Source of the DNA: Paracamarosporium sp. OC-R06-R3
Lineage: Eukaryota; Ascomycota; Dothideomycetes; Pleosporales; Didymosphaeriaceae
Length of the DNA stretch: 64,000 nt
Assembly (NCBI GenBank): GCA_019828545.1
Contig: JACVRA010000135.1
Span: 1-64,000 of the forward strand
Direction: 5' to 3'
Shown here piece by piece: positions 44,283 to 54,823 of the stretch. Positions within the stretch are counted from its first letter, which is position 1, and each line of letters begins with the position of its first letter. A model generated the notes under the pieces. It had not been told where the DNA came from. It did no database searches and saw only the letters and a program-made list of their open reading frames with translations. A program made the translations under genes and the position numbers.

Positions 44283-46058
44283 TCAGTATGGCGGATTCTG
44301 TCCGTACCCTTGGCTCCCATGATATCCTTGATTTCCTCTATAGCCTTGGTTGTCCCGATATCCACCTTGCGCCTGCCCATACTTACCGCCTTGTTGGTAG
44401 CCCTGGTTCGACTCATACCTCTGAGCCCTATCTTGTTGGTAGTTTTGGTTGCCGTGATACCCGCCGGTTGGTGGATAGTTTTGGTGCTGTTGATAACCCT
44501 GATCTTGGCTATACCCTTGAGATTGCCCTGACTGATAATGTGGTGGCTGATGTTGTTGCTGATACGACTGCTCGTAATCAGAGCGGTGGTCTTGATACTG
44601 GGACTGTTCGGGTCGAGAGGCCTGATACTGAGAGTGATTATCGGATCGGTACTCTTGGTGGTACTGAGATTGCGCAGGAGGATTGTACTCCTGCTGTTGG
44701 TGCACTTGTCCACCATGTGGTTCGTGAGCTGCAGGTCTGCTATACCCTTCTTGTGAAAGGGGTGCAGATTGCCCAAGCTGTAAACCAGCTGTTGGTGCCC
44801 CTACACTAACGCCTTCGTTCCCAATATCATCCGGAACCCTAATCTTCACATCGGGTAGATACCGCTGCACCTTTTGTTCCACAATGTTCTGCACAAAGAT
44901 CCAGCTCTCGCGCTCGAACTTGCGATGTCCACCATTGACTACGCCCAAGATACTCTCTCGCAAACTCTCCTGCACCTTCCTCACTAGATCTCTGATCTTG
45001 TCGAGAAGCTTGGCTTTGATGTCGTCTCCAAAGCCACGGTCCGCTTGATCACGATCCAGCTGCGCGTCAAACGGGTTCCCGCCGAGAATCTTCTCTAGTG
45101 GACGCTGAAACTGATCGGGAAGTAGCTCGAACAATTGCCTCTCGATCTCTCCCAAGATCTTTCTGAATTCGAGACGGACTTCGCGATGGACCTTGGCCAG
45201 TCCAGTACTCAGCTTATCGCTAATAAGCCTCGAAAAGCCACCGCCTCGCTCATCGTTGTCATCGCCAACACCACGAGAAGACTCTTCATTGGAGTGCTTC
45301 TTACTTCCGAACAAGCCACCGATACCTTTCACAATGTCCTTGACCTGGTCTTCGATCTCGGCTTTAGCACCATCACCCAAGTCTCTTGTGCTGGTGTTGC
45401 CACGAAGCCAGCGCTTGATATGATCTAGCGCAATGCGTGTGAACTGCTCTGCGATGGGAGCGTGTTGTTCGCGTAGCTTGGCGCCGACTTTCTCCTTGAT
45501 CTCTGGGCTGATGAGGCGTGCTTTTTCTTCAGGGTTGCGAGAGGCGTCTTTAACGGTGTTGCTGATTACGCCAAGGAGACCATCGAGCTGAAATCCTGCT
45601 CCACTCGAGTTCTTCGTGTTGTCGTCTAGACGATCTTGCACCGCATCCAAAGCCGAAGCAAGAAAGCCTCTAGCCCCTGAACCTCTTGAGGGTTCTATCC
45701 CACGAGACTGCACGTCTCCAGTGCCATCGCGGCCTTCAGTAAGATTGAAAATATCGCGCAAATCATCGCCTGCTTCGTCGGAGATTTTGTTGAAGCTGCG
45801 CGACAACTTGGCAACCTCATCTGCAAAGGGCAACGACTGGCCTCCATAAGCGTCTGGGGCGGCGTCGTTCAGGTTTCCACGCTCTCTACCATCGCTAGAG
45901 TCTTTCTTGAATAGCGAGCGAAAAGCGTCGATGACTTGGTCTTCTAGACTGTCGATGGTCTTCTGCTGGAACAGGTCGAGCTCAGCAGTGATGCGGGGCT
46001 GGATTTGTGGAGCAAGCGAATCGACGTATTCGTCGGTCTTCTTGTATACAGCCTCCAT
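44283..46058 (-). CDS. Fungal protein with helical N-half and Q/Y/G-rich prion-like tail
   Basis: Single exon, 591 aa from the ATG at 46058, chosen because MEAVYKKTDEYVDSLAPQIQ begins the charged helical region; an in-frame ATG 12 codons upstream exists. Residues 1-~410 look amphipathic-helical and charged, with a Gly/Ser/Arg linker and repeated EDQVxDxxRSLF-type motifs. I do not recognise a catalytic family; similar conserved proteins occur in other Pezizomycotina (from memory). Residues ~430-591 are dominated by Gln, Tyr, Gly, Asn and His, with repeats such as NQGYRGNQGYHGSQGYGQ. This composition is typical of phase-separating prion-like domains. No TM segment or signal peptide. Function unknown. 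Lies tail-to-head upstream of the Lon 3' end on the same strand. Confidence 0.8.
   Translation of the reverse strand: MEAVYKKTDEYVDSLAPQIQPRITAELDLFQQKTIDSLEDQVIDAFRSLFKKDSSDGRERGNLNDAAPDAYGGQSLPFADEVAKLSRSFNKISDEAGDDLRDIFNLTEGRDGTGDVQSRGIEPSRGSGARGFLASALDAVQDRLDDNTKNSSGAGFQLDGLLGVISNTVKDASRNPEEKARLISPEIKEKVGAKLREQHAPIAEQFTRIALDHIKRWLRGNTSTRDLGDGAKAEIEDQVKDIVKGIGGLFGSKKHSNEESSRGVGDDNDERGGGFSRLISDKLSTGLAKVHREVRLEFRKILGEIERQLFELLPDQFQRPLEKILGGNPFDAQLDRDQADRGFGDDIKAKLLDKIRDLVRKVQESLRESILGVVNGGHRKFERESWIFVQNIVEQKVQRYLPDVKIRVPDDIGNEGVSVGAPTAGLQLGQSAPLSQEGYSRPAAHEPHGGQVHQQQEYNPPAQSQYHQEYRSDNHSQYQASRPEQSQYQDHRSDYEQSYQQQHQPPHYQSGQSQGYSQDQGYQQHQNYPPTGGYHGNQNYQQDRAQRYESNQGYQQGGKYGQAQGGYRDNQGYRGNQGYHGSQGYGQNPPY
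44290..44700 (-). repeat. Imperfect Q-G-Y/N-Q-Y coding repeats
   Basis: Imperfect short repeats of 9-15 bp encode NQGY, QYQ and SQGY units in the tail of the prion-like protein. They are in frame and degenerate at the DNA level. Confidence 0.65.
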
Positions 46059-46490
46059 TTTTGTAAACGTATATGTTCGTGACCTTGAATTCACTAGTGG
46101 CTGTGCTATTTGGTAGATGTGGCGTCGGTGAAGGATCCGGGAGAAGTTGAGTGGTGGTGCAGTCGACCCTGGTCAAGCATAGATGACGACAACAAACACA
46201 CAGACCACATGCGCCTTCCACCAGTAGCTTGGCATTAAGGATGAGCTGCTGGGCAACAACACCACTTACTTCGAACGGGTGAACGTAGTGTTATAAACAA
46301 TTATTTCGTAAGTATCTACATGCAGCTAGCTCAAGACAAACGAGCTCGCAAGCTCTATGCACATGTCTAGAAGAGATCGCAATATCGTGACCCCATATGC
46401 AAGCAAATACCTAGATGTTAGACGCCCAAAATGCGATGCTCGTCGTCTTCACTGTTACATATCTTACACTTCTTTAAGCTCAACAATCGC
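46059..46490. other. Spacer between Lon and the prion-like gene
   Basis: 432 bp on the same transcriptional direction. It holds the Lon 3' end region and the promoter of the downstream gene. No other feature seen. Confidence 0.5.
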
Positions 46491-49400
46491 TCAGTCATCG
46501 TCGTCTCCACTCTCTTCCTCGTCCTCTTCACGTTTTTTGTATTCCTTCCTCTTGCGATCACCTTTTTTAGACTTTAGTTCTTTCTCCCATAACTTGTTAC
46601 CAGCGTCCTTGTCGAGATCTGAGAAGACAAGGTCAAAGACTTCGTGGTACCACGAGACAGGTCGGCCTTCAATGCCCTCTTTAATGTTCTGTAGAAATTG
46701 TTAGCATGCGCTTTTACGTAAAACGTACTATTACGTACCTCAGGCAGTTCGAGCCAGTCTGACATATTGTCCGCAGGGAAGATAACCGTGCTCGCGCCTG
46801 CTCGTCTCGCCGCCACCGTCTTCTCCCTCAACCCGCCTATCCTCAACACCTTACCCGTCACTGTCAGCTCGCCGGTCATTGCTACTCCTTCTTTGACCTT
46901 GGTGTTGAGTGCAAGTCCTAGCAAACTCGTCGCCATGGTTATACCGGCGCTTGGGCCGTCCTTTGGTGTTGCACCTTCAGGGCAATGAAGGTGGATTTGC
47001 GCGTGTTCGAAAAACTTGTTCTTAGGGAATTCGCGCGCGAGTAGGCTCTTCGCGAAGGAATAAGCCACGACCGTCGATTCCTTCATGACGTTCTTAAGAG
47101 AACCGGTGCGTTCGAGGCCGGGAGATGTGTTCGCGGAAAGTGCTTTTTCTAGGATCGATTCCACGTATAACGCGGCACCACCCATCGAAGTCCAGGCCAG
47201 ACCCATAGCGACACCTGGAGGAGCCACATCGTACAATCTGTCAGATGTAAAGACTGGTGGCCCGACATAGTCCTTAAGGTTATCCTTGTTGATAGAAACA
47301 TGCACGTCGTCCGGTACTCGAAGAGCAACGCGCGGCTTTTCGGTGGTCTCATTTGCGATGTTTTCTGGTGTCTCCTTCACATCAGACTCATCTTTCTCGG
47401 CTTCTTGCTGGGCAGTCTTGCCCTCTTCAGTGAGCGCTTCGGATTCCGGGAAAGCGTCCTCGCCTAGATCAGTCACGATCTTCAAGGCAGACTTCCTGTA
47501 GACCTTCTCGATCTGTTTCTTGAGGTTTCGGACGCCTGATTCACGGCAATATTTGTTGATCAGTTCAACGATAGCCTCCTTCTCGAGATTGACATCTGCT
47601 TCTTTCAAGCCATTGACCTCCTTCGCTTGCGGCGCAAGATAGCGTTCAGCAATCGCAATCTTCTCGTCTGCTACATATCCAGACAGCTCAATCATTTCCA
47701 TGCGATCGAGTAGCGGTCGGGGAATGGTGTCTGTCATGTTTGCCGTGCATACGAAGAGTACCTTGGACAGATCCACAGGAACATCAAGGTAGTGGTCTAA
47801 AAAGCTGCTGTTCTGTTCAGGATCCAGAAGCTCAAGCAGTGCCGATGATGGGTCTCCATTATGACCGCGACCAATCTTGTCGACCTCATCGATCAAGATT
47901 AACGGGTTCTCGGTCTGGCACTTCTTGAGGGCTTGTATGATACGGCCAGGCAGTGCACCAACGTATGTTCTTCGGTGTCCTTTGATCTCAGCTACATCCG
48001 ACAAACCACCGACACTGAAGCGGTAGTATTGCCTGTTGAGTGCTCGAGCAACCGATTTTCCGATTGATGTTTTGCCAACACCGGGAGGCCCAACCAAGCA
48101 TAAGATCTTTCCTTCAACGGTGCCACGAAGCTTGCCAACAGCGATGAATTCCAGAATTCGATCCTTAACATCCTTGAGGCCGTAGTGATCCTCATCAAGC
48201 ACCTCTCGGGCATGCTTGATGCCAAAGTTCTCCGCGCTTCTTTGGCCCCACGGAAGCTGCGTGAGCCAGTCAAGATAGTTTCGTGTGACGTTGAATTCGG
48301 AAGCGGCGGCTTCTAGATGACCGAGCTTGCTGATCTCGTCGTCGAAAACCTTTTTCACAGCTTCAGGCATGGCCAGCTTGCTCGCCTTCTCGTGGAATCT
48401 TTCGATTAGTTTATCCTTGCCGTCCGATTCAATGCCCAGCTCGCGCTTGATGCCCTTCATTTGCTCCATGAGCCAGTATTCGCGCTGCTTCTTGTGAATC
48501 TTGTTCTCCACATCCTTGACAATCTTCGACTGAAGCTCTGCATTCATAAGCTCCTTTTTGAGCACAATCAGAGCCTTGCTCAATCGCTGTTCTACGTTCA
48601 TCTCCTCCAATGCCTCCTGCAGCTCATGGGAGTCAGCCTGCGCCACCGCTGCCGCAAAATCGGCCAATTTGACGGGATCCTCGCCCACGTTCATAGTGGT
48701 CTGCACCGAGAAGGTGGAAATGTGATCGCGAAATAGTGGGTTCAGTAGGGCGACGGCTTTGAACGTGTTTACGATCTCGCTGACGAGCGCTGGAATGACT
48801 TTGTTGTTCTTCATATCGAATGGCTCTTCGGAGAGATTTTCTACGTTCGCGATGCTGACGTCTTTGCCCTTGAGGAATGATGTCGCCTCGTAATATTGAG
48901 GCGCTTTTGCAGCGTCAGCGCTGTTCTCTTCGAAGCTGGCGACTACGTCGCCCTTCGATTGCTCGCTTTCCGAAGCCTTAACCGCTGCTTCTCCTAGAGT
49001 ACTTTCAACCACCGAAGCTCCTTCAGTAGAGCTCTCTTGAAGCTTGTTTGCACCAGGTGGTTTCAGGTCCGTCATTTTTATCCTCCTGTGCGGGTATAGC
49101 ACGCACGTCATAGCGAAGTTGTCGTCTGGCCCGACGGGGAAGGCGCTTGTAACCTGGCAGAAGGTGCCAACTTCGTACACCTCGTTCGGATCATCGATGA
49201 CATCCTTATCAGCTTCGTCATCCTTGAACAAGAAGGCACCAATATATGGCTGTCCGCGCTTCACCATCTCGGCAATAGCTTGTCCCACCTCCTTGTTCCG
49301 TATGGTGATGGCCTTGTAAAAGCCCGGGAACAAAGGTCGTTTGCCGATTGGTATCGCCATGACTTGCGGATATACTTCGGGTATGGAGGGCTTCACCAGT

Positions 49401-49840
49401 GACCGCTCTGGCTGCTTGCGCTTCTTGCCACCTCCCTCACTTCCCGAACCCGAGGCATTGTCTCCTACCGAGCTTCCCTTTGCATCGCTTGCCTTTGGTA
49501 TGGGATCAGGGGTCTTGCTCTTCGCCTCTACGTCTTCGGCCCCTTCCTGCGCCTTGGGCTGCTTGGCTTGCTCTTCCTCGCTCTCCTCCTTGGCATTCTC
49601 CTGCGTCTCGGGCGGTGTCTTCGGTTTCTGCTCCTTCTGCCTGCTTGCCGAGGTCGAGAAGCCCCGCGAGGACAGCAGCGCGGCGGGAGGCGACGTGTAT
49701 CTGCGCGGGCATCGAGCGAAGGACGCTGTGCATTGGGCGGGGAGGAAGGGCGAGGATGCGCGGGAAGGGGCGACCCTAGGCGTTGAGCGTGAAGCCTGGC
49801 GAAGAGCTGCCCGCCACGGCAGGTGCTGTCCGTGAAGCAT
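46491..49840 (-). CDS. PIM1: Mitochondrial Lon protease (Pim1)
   Basis: Exons 46739-49840 and 46491-46688 around a 50-bp intron; 1099 aa. The ATG at 49840 begins MLHGQHLPWRAALRQASRST, a basic amphipathic mitochondrial presequence; an in-frame ATG at 49927 would add 29 residues. A low-complexity acidic segment (~60-135) precedes the LON substrate-binding domain (VMAIPIGKRPLFPGFYKAI), a helical region and the AAA+ module. That module has Walker A LVGPPGVGKTS (~583-590) and Walker B LILIDEVDKIG. The protease domain has nucleophile Ser (~963) in KDGPSAGIT and Lys (~1006) in GLREKTVAARRAG. Exon 2 encodes NIKEGIEGRPVSWYHEVFD and an acidic tail; without the intron the conserved C-terminus is lost. 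Degrades damaged matrix proteins and binds mtDNA (established). Confidence 0.96.
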
Positions 49841-50305
49841 CGTCGCGTGTCCGATTGCAGCGCACCGAGTTGCTTCGAGAGCGAGAAGATAGTTCGGTAT
49901 GAGTAGGGATGGAATGAGCGCCCGCAACGCTCCTTACAGTGAAAAGGGAGCCGAAGTCAGATGAGCGGGCGCAAAGTTGCAAGTCGCCTAGGAAGTCGTG
50001 GCGACGCGATGATGCTTAGCAACCTCCAAATCCTAGCGTCATCCAAGCTCCGATAGCCCCGGCCGGCCAAAGGTTATTCCGCGATTCTATGGGACTATGG
50101 CTTTCTTCGTGCTTCTATCATGTTTTCGTCAATCAATATATGACGAGTACCATCATGTTTCCCGTCTAGTTGTGCGTTGTGTGCTTGGTTGTGGCCTCTG
50201 TCTGGAACTATCCAGGTATCAGTAACCTCGGCACCACACTTGAAAAAGCTTCAGCTTTATGAGTGGACACATTCATCTCTCAAACGGCTCTGATTCACTT
50301 TTTAT
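49841..50305. other. Lon promoter / HET 3' region
   Basis: Serves as the Lon upstream region and the 3' end of the HET gene, both transcribed leftward. Nothing else recognised. Confidence 0.5.
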
Positions 50306-52800
50306 TTAGATAATCTCGGCCCATTCGTACGAAGACGCCATACTCCGCATCGTCTGCTCGTTGTCCATTGCTCTGACCATTGCGTGGTTGACAATACATT
50401 CGCCAACGTTTCTATATGTCCCATCGCCGACCGGTCGAAGTATAATAGGCCCATCATGTGCAGCAGGTCGAAAAACAATATCCCCTACTTCCGGTTTGAT
50501 GCAGTCGGGGCATACTCCTAAGCCAAATCCCGGCGCGATAAAAAAGTTAAATGTCTTGGTGCCAATCCACGCTTCAATCTCCTTCATCGACTCCTCTCGT
50601 CCTTCTTCAGACATTTTGGCGCCGTAAGCAGTGGTTTTCAGACCCTTCTTCATAGATTCGGGCCATGTCTGTATGTCGAAAGCGCCAGTAATTGCCTCCC
50701 ACCATGTGAACGAGGCAGTTTCATCAGATATATCAGAAACAAGCAAGGCTGTGCTGGTCGATAAGTCTTTGGAGTCTTTGCTGGATGCGTTCTCCCCAAT
50801 CAATCTGGCTAAGTATTTGATGAGCAGGCTACCAATGGCACCCTCATCATCTACGGTGATGTTACCACCTGGAAGAAATTTCATTGTGTGGATAGGCTGG
50901 CTGATGTCGGTTTCATAGTCAAAGAGCCTACTGGTAGTTCCTTCGGCACTGCGAAAGACAAACCGGAAGTACTGGCTGAGAATTTCCCTCCCATGACCTG
51001 CTAGCTCCATGAAGTTCGCAAACTTATCTTCGAAATCGAGAGTGGCAGAAGCCTGTTCGTTGCGGTCATCCGAGTTCGTAGGATACGGGAATATATTCCC
51101 ACTGTATACTGCGCTAATTGCAGCAAGGTGAATTCCTCCAATATTGAGCCTGCGGCCATCGTCGGAAAACTTGACCAAGCGGTCGAATTCTTCACTATTA
51201 AAGACATGCTGTTTGCCTCGGTGTATTTCGTTTAGCCAATTGTGTGCTTCGCTTGAGACATTGTTTATGACAGAATCGCCCCAATTGGGAACCCAGCTGG
51301 GCAAATCTGGTATCGCTGGTTTGACGCGAGCTTTCTTAAACATTAACCGTACAAATAACTCGTACGAGGTCTCACCGTGCCCGTGCGTCGTCAATATCGT
51401 GAGCTCTCGATGTGTCATAATCATGTAACGGGCAGCTTTTGAGAACACTTCTTCCGTACTGAGACTGTAATCCGGGCGGAGAAGGTCTCTATTGGGACCT
51501 TCACCTATAAAGCCCCACAGTGCAAAGATCTTATCCTAAGTGGTTGGTACAGAATCAGTGTGAGTCAAAAGCGTGGGGATAGGTACCTCATGCAAATCTG
51601 ATTCAGACGAGAATGAAGTCTTTTATTAAAAAAGGTTTTGCACTTGGGGGTTTGACTTACCCTCGGATCGGTCGCATTAAAGGATGCAAACGACGTAAGG
51701 AGTCTGGGAGTTAAAGTTGGTGCTGGCATAGCTGGTTCGTTCACGTCCCGAACCCTCAAGAGCGCGTTCATCATGTCCCATAATACCATTCTATTCACCA
51801 TCGAACGATTGAAAGGGGTCTCCGCAAATTGGCCTGGATTCCAATGCCCATGGCGGATTTCGGTACCGGTCCCGAATACAGCTGAGTATTCCCCTGCAGC
51901 TCGAAGCGTATGTATGACCTTGGTGGCCATGAGAAAATTGCTTAGGGTGGTTGATACATCCCCACTCAATATACGAGCCTTACGGCTAAAAGCAAGCTCT
52001 TGGAATATCCACGCTCTCGAGAAGAATGTTGCAAGTCCCATAATTACGAATTCATAGATTTTTGGCGGAGGGTTTCCATTTGGCTCGTCGGGTACAAACC
52101 ATTCAGGCAATGACAGCTGGGCTGCTTCGAGCACTTTGGTCCATGCGGATATTTTCTGACCACTCGGCCCGTCATAGTATTGATCAGATCGTCTTTCCTC
52201 GGCGGCTACATCTGATTTGTAGCACCACTGAAACCAACGCTCTTCGTGATATTGCTTTCCGAAAGCTGCCATTCTGTCGACAACCTCGAATCCAGCGCCA
52301 TAAACCTTTGAGTCCGGTCCTAGCCAAGCGACAATTTCCTCTGCATTTTGATAAATGGATGCCATCATAGCTACCTGGGATGTGCGTTCGTTGTCGTCGT
52401 CTTGATTGATGCAAATGGCATCAATCCAGATTGTAAGAACGTTCTCCGTATCGACCAATTGCCAAACGGCAGCCAAGGCACTTTCTTGTAGCTTATTGAT
52501 TGTACTAGGCATGGCCCCAGCATTATTACTGCGGTCGAACCCGCGCTTTCCAGCCATCTTTGGATCATATACGGGAGTATTGTCAAGCCACACATAAGAA
52601 AGCGCTTTGTAAGGAGGGTGCAATGGCTCAGTGAGGCTCACACTGATCATGCGGGTGAGAAGAGATTCCTGCATCCCTTCTACCCGTCTTTTCGCCTGTA
52701 AAAGCCGAATTTCATGCTTTGTTGGGTCCAGAGGTAGGTTCTGGTATGCCGACGACGGTGACGGTTCGGTGTTCGCTTCTGACTTGCTTTCTGGATTCAT
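50306..52800 (-). CDS. Heterokaryon-incompatibility (HET) domain protein
   Basis: Exons 51661-52800 and 50306-51535 with a 125-bp intron; 789 aa from the ATG at 52800. An in-frame ATG at 52881 would add 27 residues including a short Leu run. The HET domain occupies residues ~20-190, with all three signature blocks: YKALSYVW, LTIWIDAICINQDDDNERTS-QV and a central MASIYQNAEEIVAWLG. The remainder includes FSRAWIFQELAFSRKARIL and, across the intron, DPRDKIFALWGFIGEGPN, typical of this family. A Lys/Asp-rich region and GDIVFRPAAHDGPIILRPVG close the protein. HET proteins trigger programmed cell death on non-self contact between hyphae (established for some); this one's partner is unknown. It is divergent from a secreted propeller gene. 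Confidence 0.92.
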
Positions 52801-53578
52801 GATTTGGCCAAGTAAAAGGAGAAGCAAGATGTTTGAGCCAGAAGTTTTTCCTGAACATGAAGCGTACTGTGGAAGTGTCACCTAGTATATCGTGGAGCAG
52901 TTCAGTCTGAAACTAGCGAGCGAGGCGCAGCTTCATATTGGCCCCGAAACCTCGTGAGAGGCGATGAAACTACTTGGCCATTTTGTCACACGGCATCAAT
53001 ACTCGCTAATAAGAGCACAATTGACGGTAGGAACGGTAGGCAATCTTCTGGCCATGATTTCGTCGTGCGGCCTGAGGACGAAGGCACAGAGCGAGTAGGA
53101 CCGCGCCAAGAACTTAATGACATCACCGAGCCTAGTATTGAAGCTGCATATACTTTCGGTGTATCTTCCAATACCGGTAATCTTATCTGTCCTAAGGTAA
53201 CTCCAGCTCTTGGACATCACTCATTTCATATCCTGTTGGCTTTACCTATGCTGGTGGGTATCAGTTGTGGGCTTCTTCCCAAAGAAACGTTCACAAGTAC
53301 GCCACAAGTCGACAACAGGCCATTAGCGGTGAATTGAACTCTGCATCGTCAAGGCTACGGTGGTTTATTTGAAAGAATTCCATTTTCTCCTTTCATTTTC
53401 GCTCGCTTTGTGCAATCCGCAATATCGCAGGCATGATCCGGTTGTGCATGGCTAGCACGTCAGCCCCCAATGAGGCAATGATATGTCCGAAGGAAGGCGG
53501 CACAGATACAACGGCCTTCCAACTTTTTCCGCACTCCTTGTCAACGATTCACACTTTCGCAAAATACTTTCGCGCAGA
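52801..53578. promoter_or_regulatory. Divergent region between HET gene and Asp-box propeller gene
   Basis: About 780 bp separate the two starts. A frame at 52,954-53,337 has no recognisable content and is treated as chance. Presumed to hold both promoters. Confidence 0.45.
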
Positions 53579-54703
53579 ATGCACCTCTCACTAGCACTCC
53601 TTGCACCACTTGTCGCGCTGTCGCGTAGCAGCCCTGTGAATATTGGCGGCAATAAATGGCAAACAAAACCCATAACGAACGCATATGGACCTGTCACGGC
53701 CGGCTTTAGAGGCCTCTCTGTGGTGTCTGATAACATCGTCTGGGTCTCAGGTACCAACAACTCAGTCTACCGAACTACCAACGGCGGGGCCACTTGGAAC
53801 GATCGCACAATTGTACACAAAGAAACCTTTACCAACGAGACAGGTACCTACCCTGTTGTCCTAGACTTCCGTGACATTCAGGCCTTTTCAGCCCTTGTTG
53901 CTGTTGCAATGGCGGCTGGCGATGGTAGTGTAAACGAAACGAGTGTTTGGCACACAGCAGATGGAGGTAAACATTGGCGCAAATCTCAAACGCCAAAGAA
54001 TCCAGTCTTTTATGACAGCCTTGCGTGGGAGAACCAACACCATGGCTTATTGTTGCAAGATGCCGCCAATGCCACGGATGGAAGTTTGGGCCTACTTGAA
54101 ACCCACGACGGCGGCAAGACTTGGAAAGACGTTACCGATTCTACGGGACTGGAAGCTAAGGGTCAGGCAGCCTTTGCCGCAAGTGGTACATGTATTGCCT
54201 TTGTAGCTGGGAGATGGTACATTGTTGCGGGTGGCAGCCCTGATCCTTCGCGTGTGTTCCGCAGCTTGGATGGACGCAATTGGAAAGACGCAAATACCAG
54301 CCTCGTAGGCGATCCGAACGTTGAGCTCGGGTATTCGGGGTATGGATACAACTCAGTCGCATTCCGCGACTCTAAGCATGGCATTGTTGTTGGTGGCAGC
54401 TTCAGTACTGATGCACCTGCGAGTAACAATAACGCGGCATATTCTTCAGACGGTGGACGGACTTGGACACCATCCAAGTCTAGACTACTCTATCGCTCTG
54501 GTGTATCATGGCTGCTAGGTAGCAAAAGATTGGCCGTAGCTGTTGGCCAGTCAGGCACGAATATGACACGTGACGGAGGTGTTACGTGGGAAAGGCTAAT
54601 AGACGAACATCAGAACGAGTTTTTTGCAGTGCAATGTATCAAGTATGGAGTATGCTGGGCATCGGGTCGCAAAGGCGCAGTTGGCCGGATACATATCATA
54701 TAG
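53579..54703 (+). CDS. Secreted Asp-box (BNR) beta-propeller protein
   Basis: Single exon, 374 aa from the ATG at 53579; an upstream in-frame ATG at 53483 lies before the signal peptide. Signal peptide MHLSLALLAPLVALSRS. Six Asp-box motifs (S/T-x-D/N-G-G-x-x-W) are readable: TTNGGATW, TADGGKHW, THDGGKTW, SLDGRNW, SSDGGRTW and TRDGGVTW, spaced as blades of a sialidase-, sortilin- or Ycf48-type propeller. N-glycosylation sequons are common. The family is often annotated 'oxidoreductase' in bacteria, without proof. No sialidase catalytic Arg triad or Tyr is evident, so binding rather than catalysis seems likelier (inference). Converges with the GMC gene, leaving 120 bp between stops. Confidence 0.85.
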   Translation: MHLSLALLAPLVALSRSSPVNIGGNKWQTKPITNAYGPVTAGFRGLSVVSDNIVWVSGTNNSVYRTTNGGATWNDRTIVHKETFTNETGTYPVVLDFRDIQAFSALVAVAMAAGDGSVNETSVWHTADGGKHWRKSQTPKNPVFYDSLAWENQHHGLLLQDAANATDGSLGLLETHDGGKTWKDVTDSTGLEAKGQAAFAASGTCIAFVAGRWYIVAGGSPDPSRVFRSLDGRNWKDANTSLVGDPNVELGYSGYGYNSVAFRDSKHGIVVGGSFSTDAPASNNNAAYSSDGGRTWTPSKSRLLYRSGVSWLLGSKRLAVAVGQSGTNMTRDGGVTWERLIDEHQNEFFAVQCIKYGVCWASGRKGAVGRIHII

Positions 54704-54823
54704 TGCATTCCTGTAGAAGTGCAAATTTGGCAAGGTTAGCAGCATCGTGCGAAAGATACTTGCTCAGTCTGATGATAGCCATGGTAACTATTGTACTAGC
54801 TACTCAATACTCGACACGTTACT

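Noticed and set aside
46574..46738. C-terminal end of Lon as read straight through the intron.
   Set aside because: The read-through sequence lacks the conserved Lon C-terminus, whereas splicing 46,689-46,738 restores it and yields an acidic tail.
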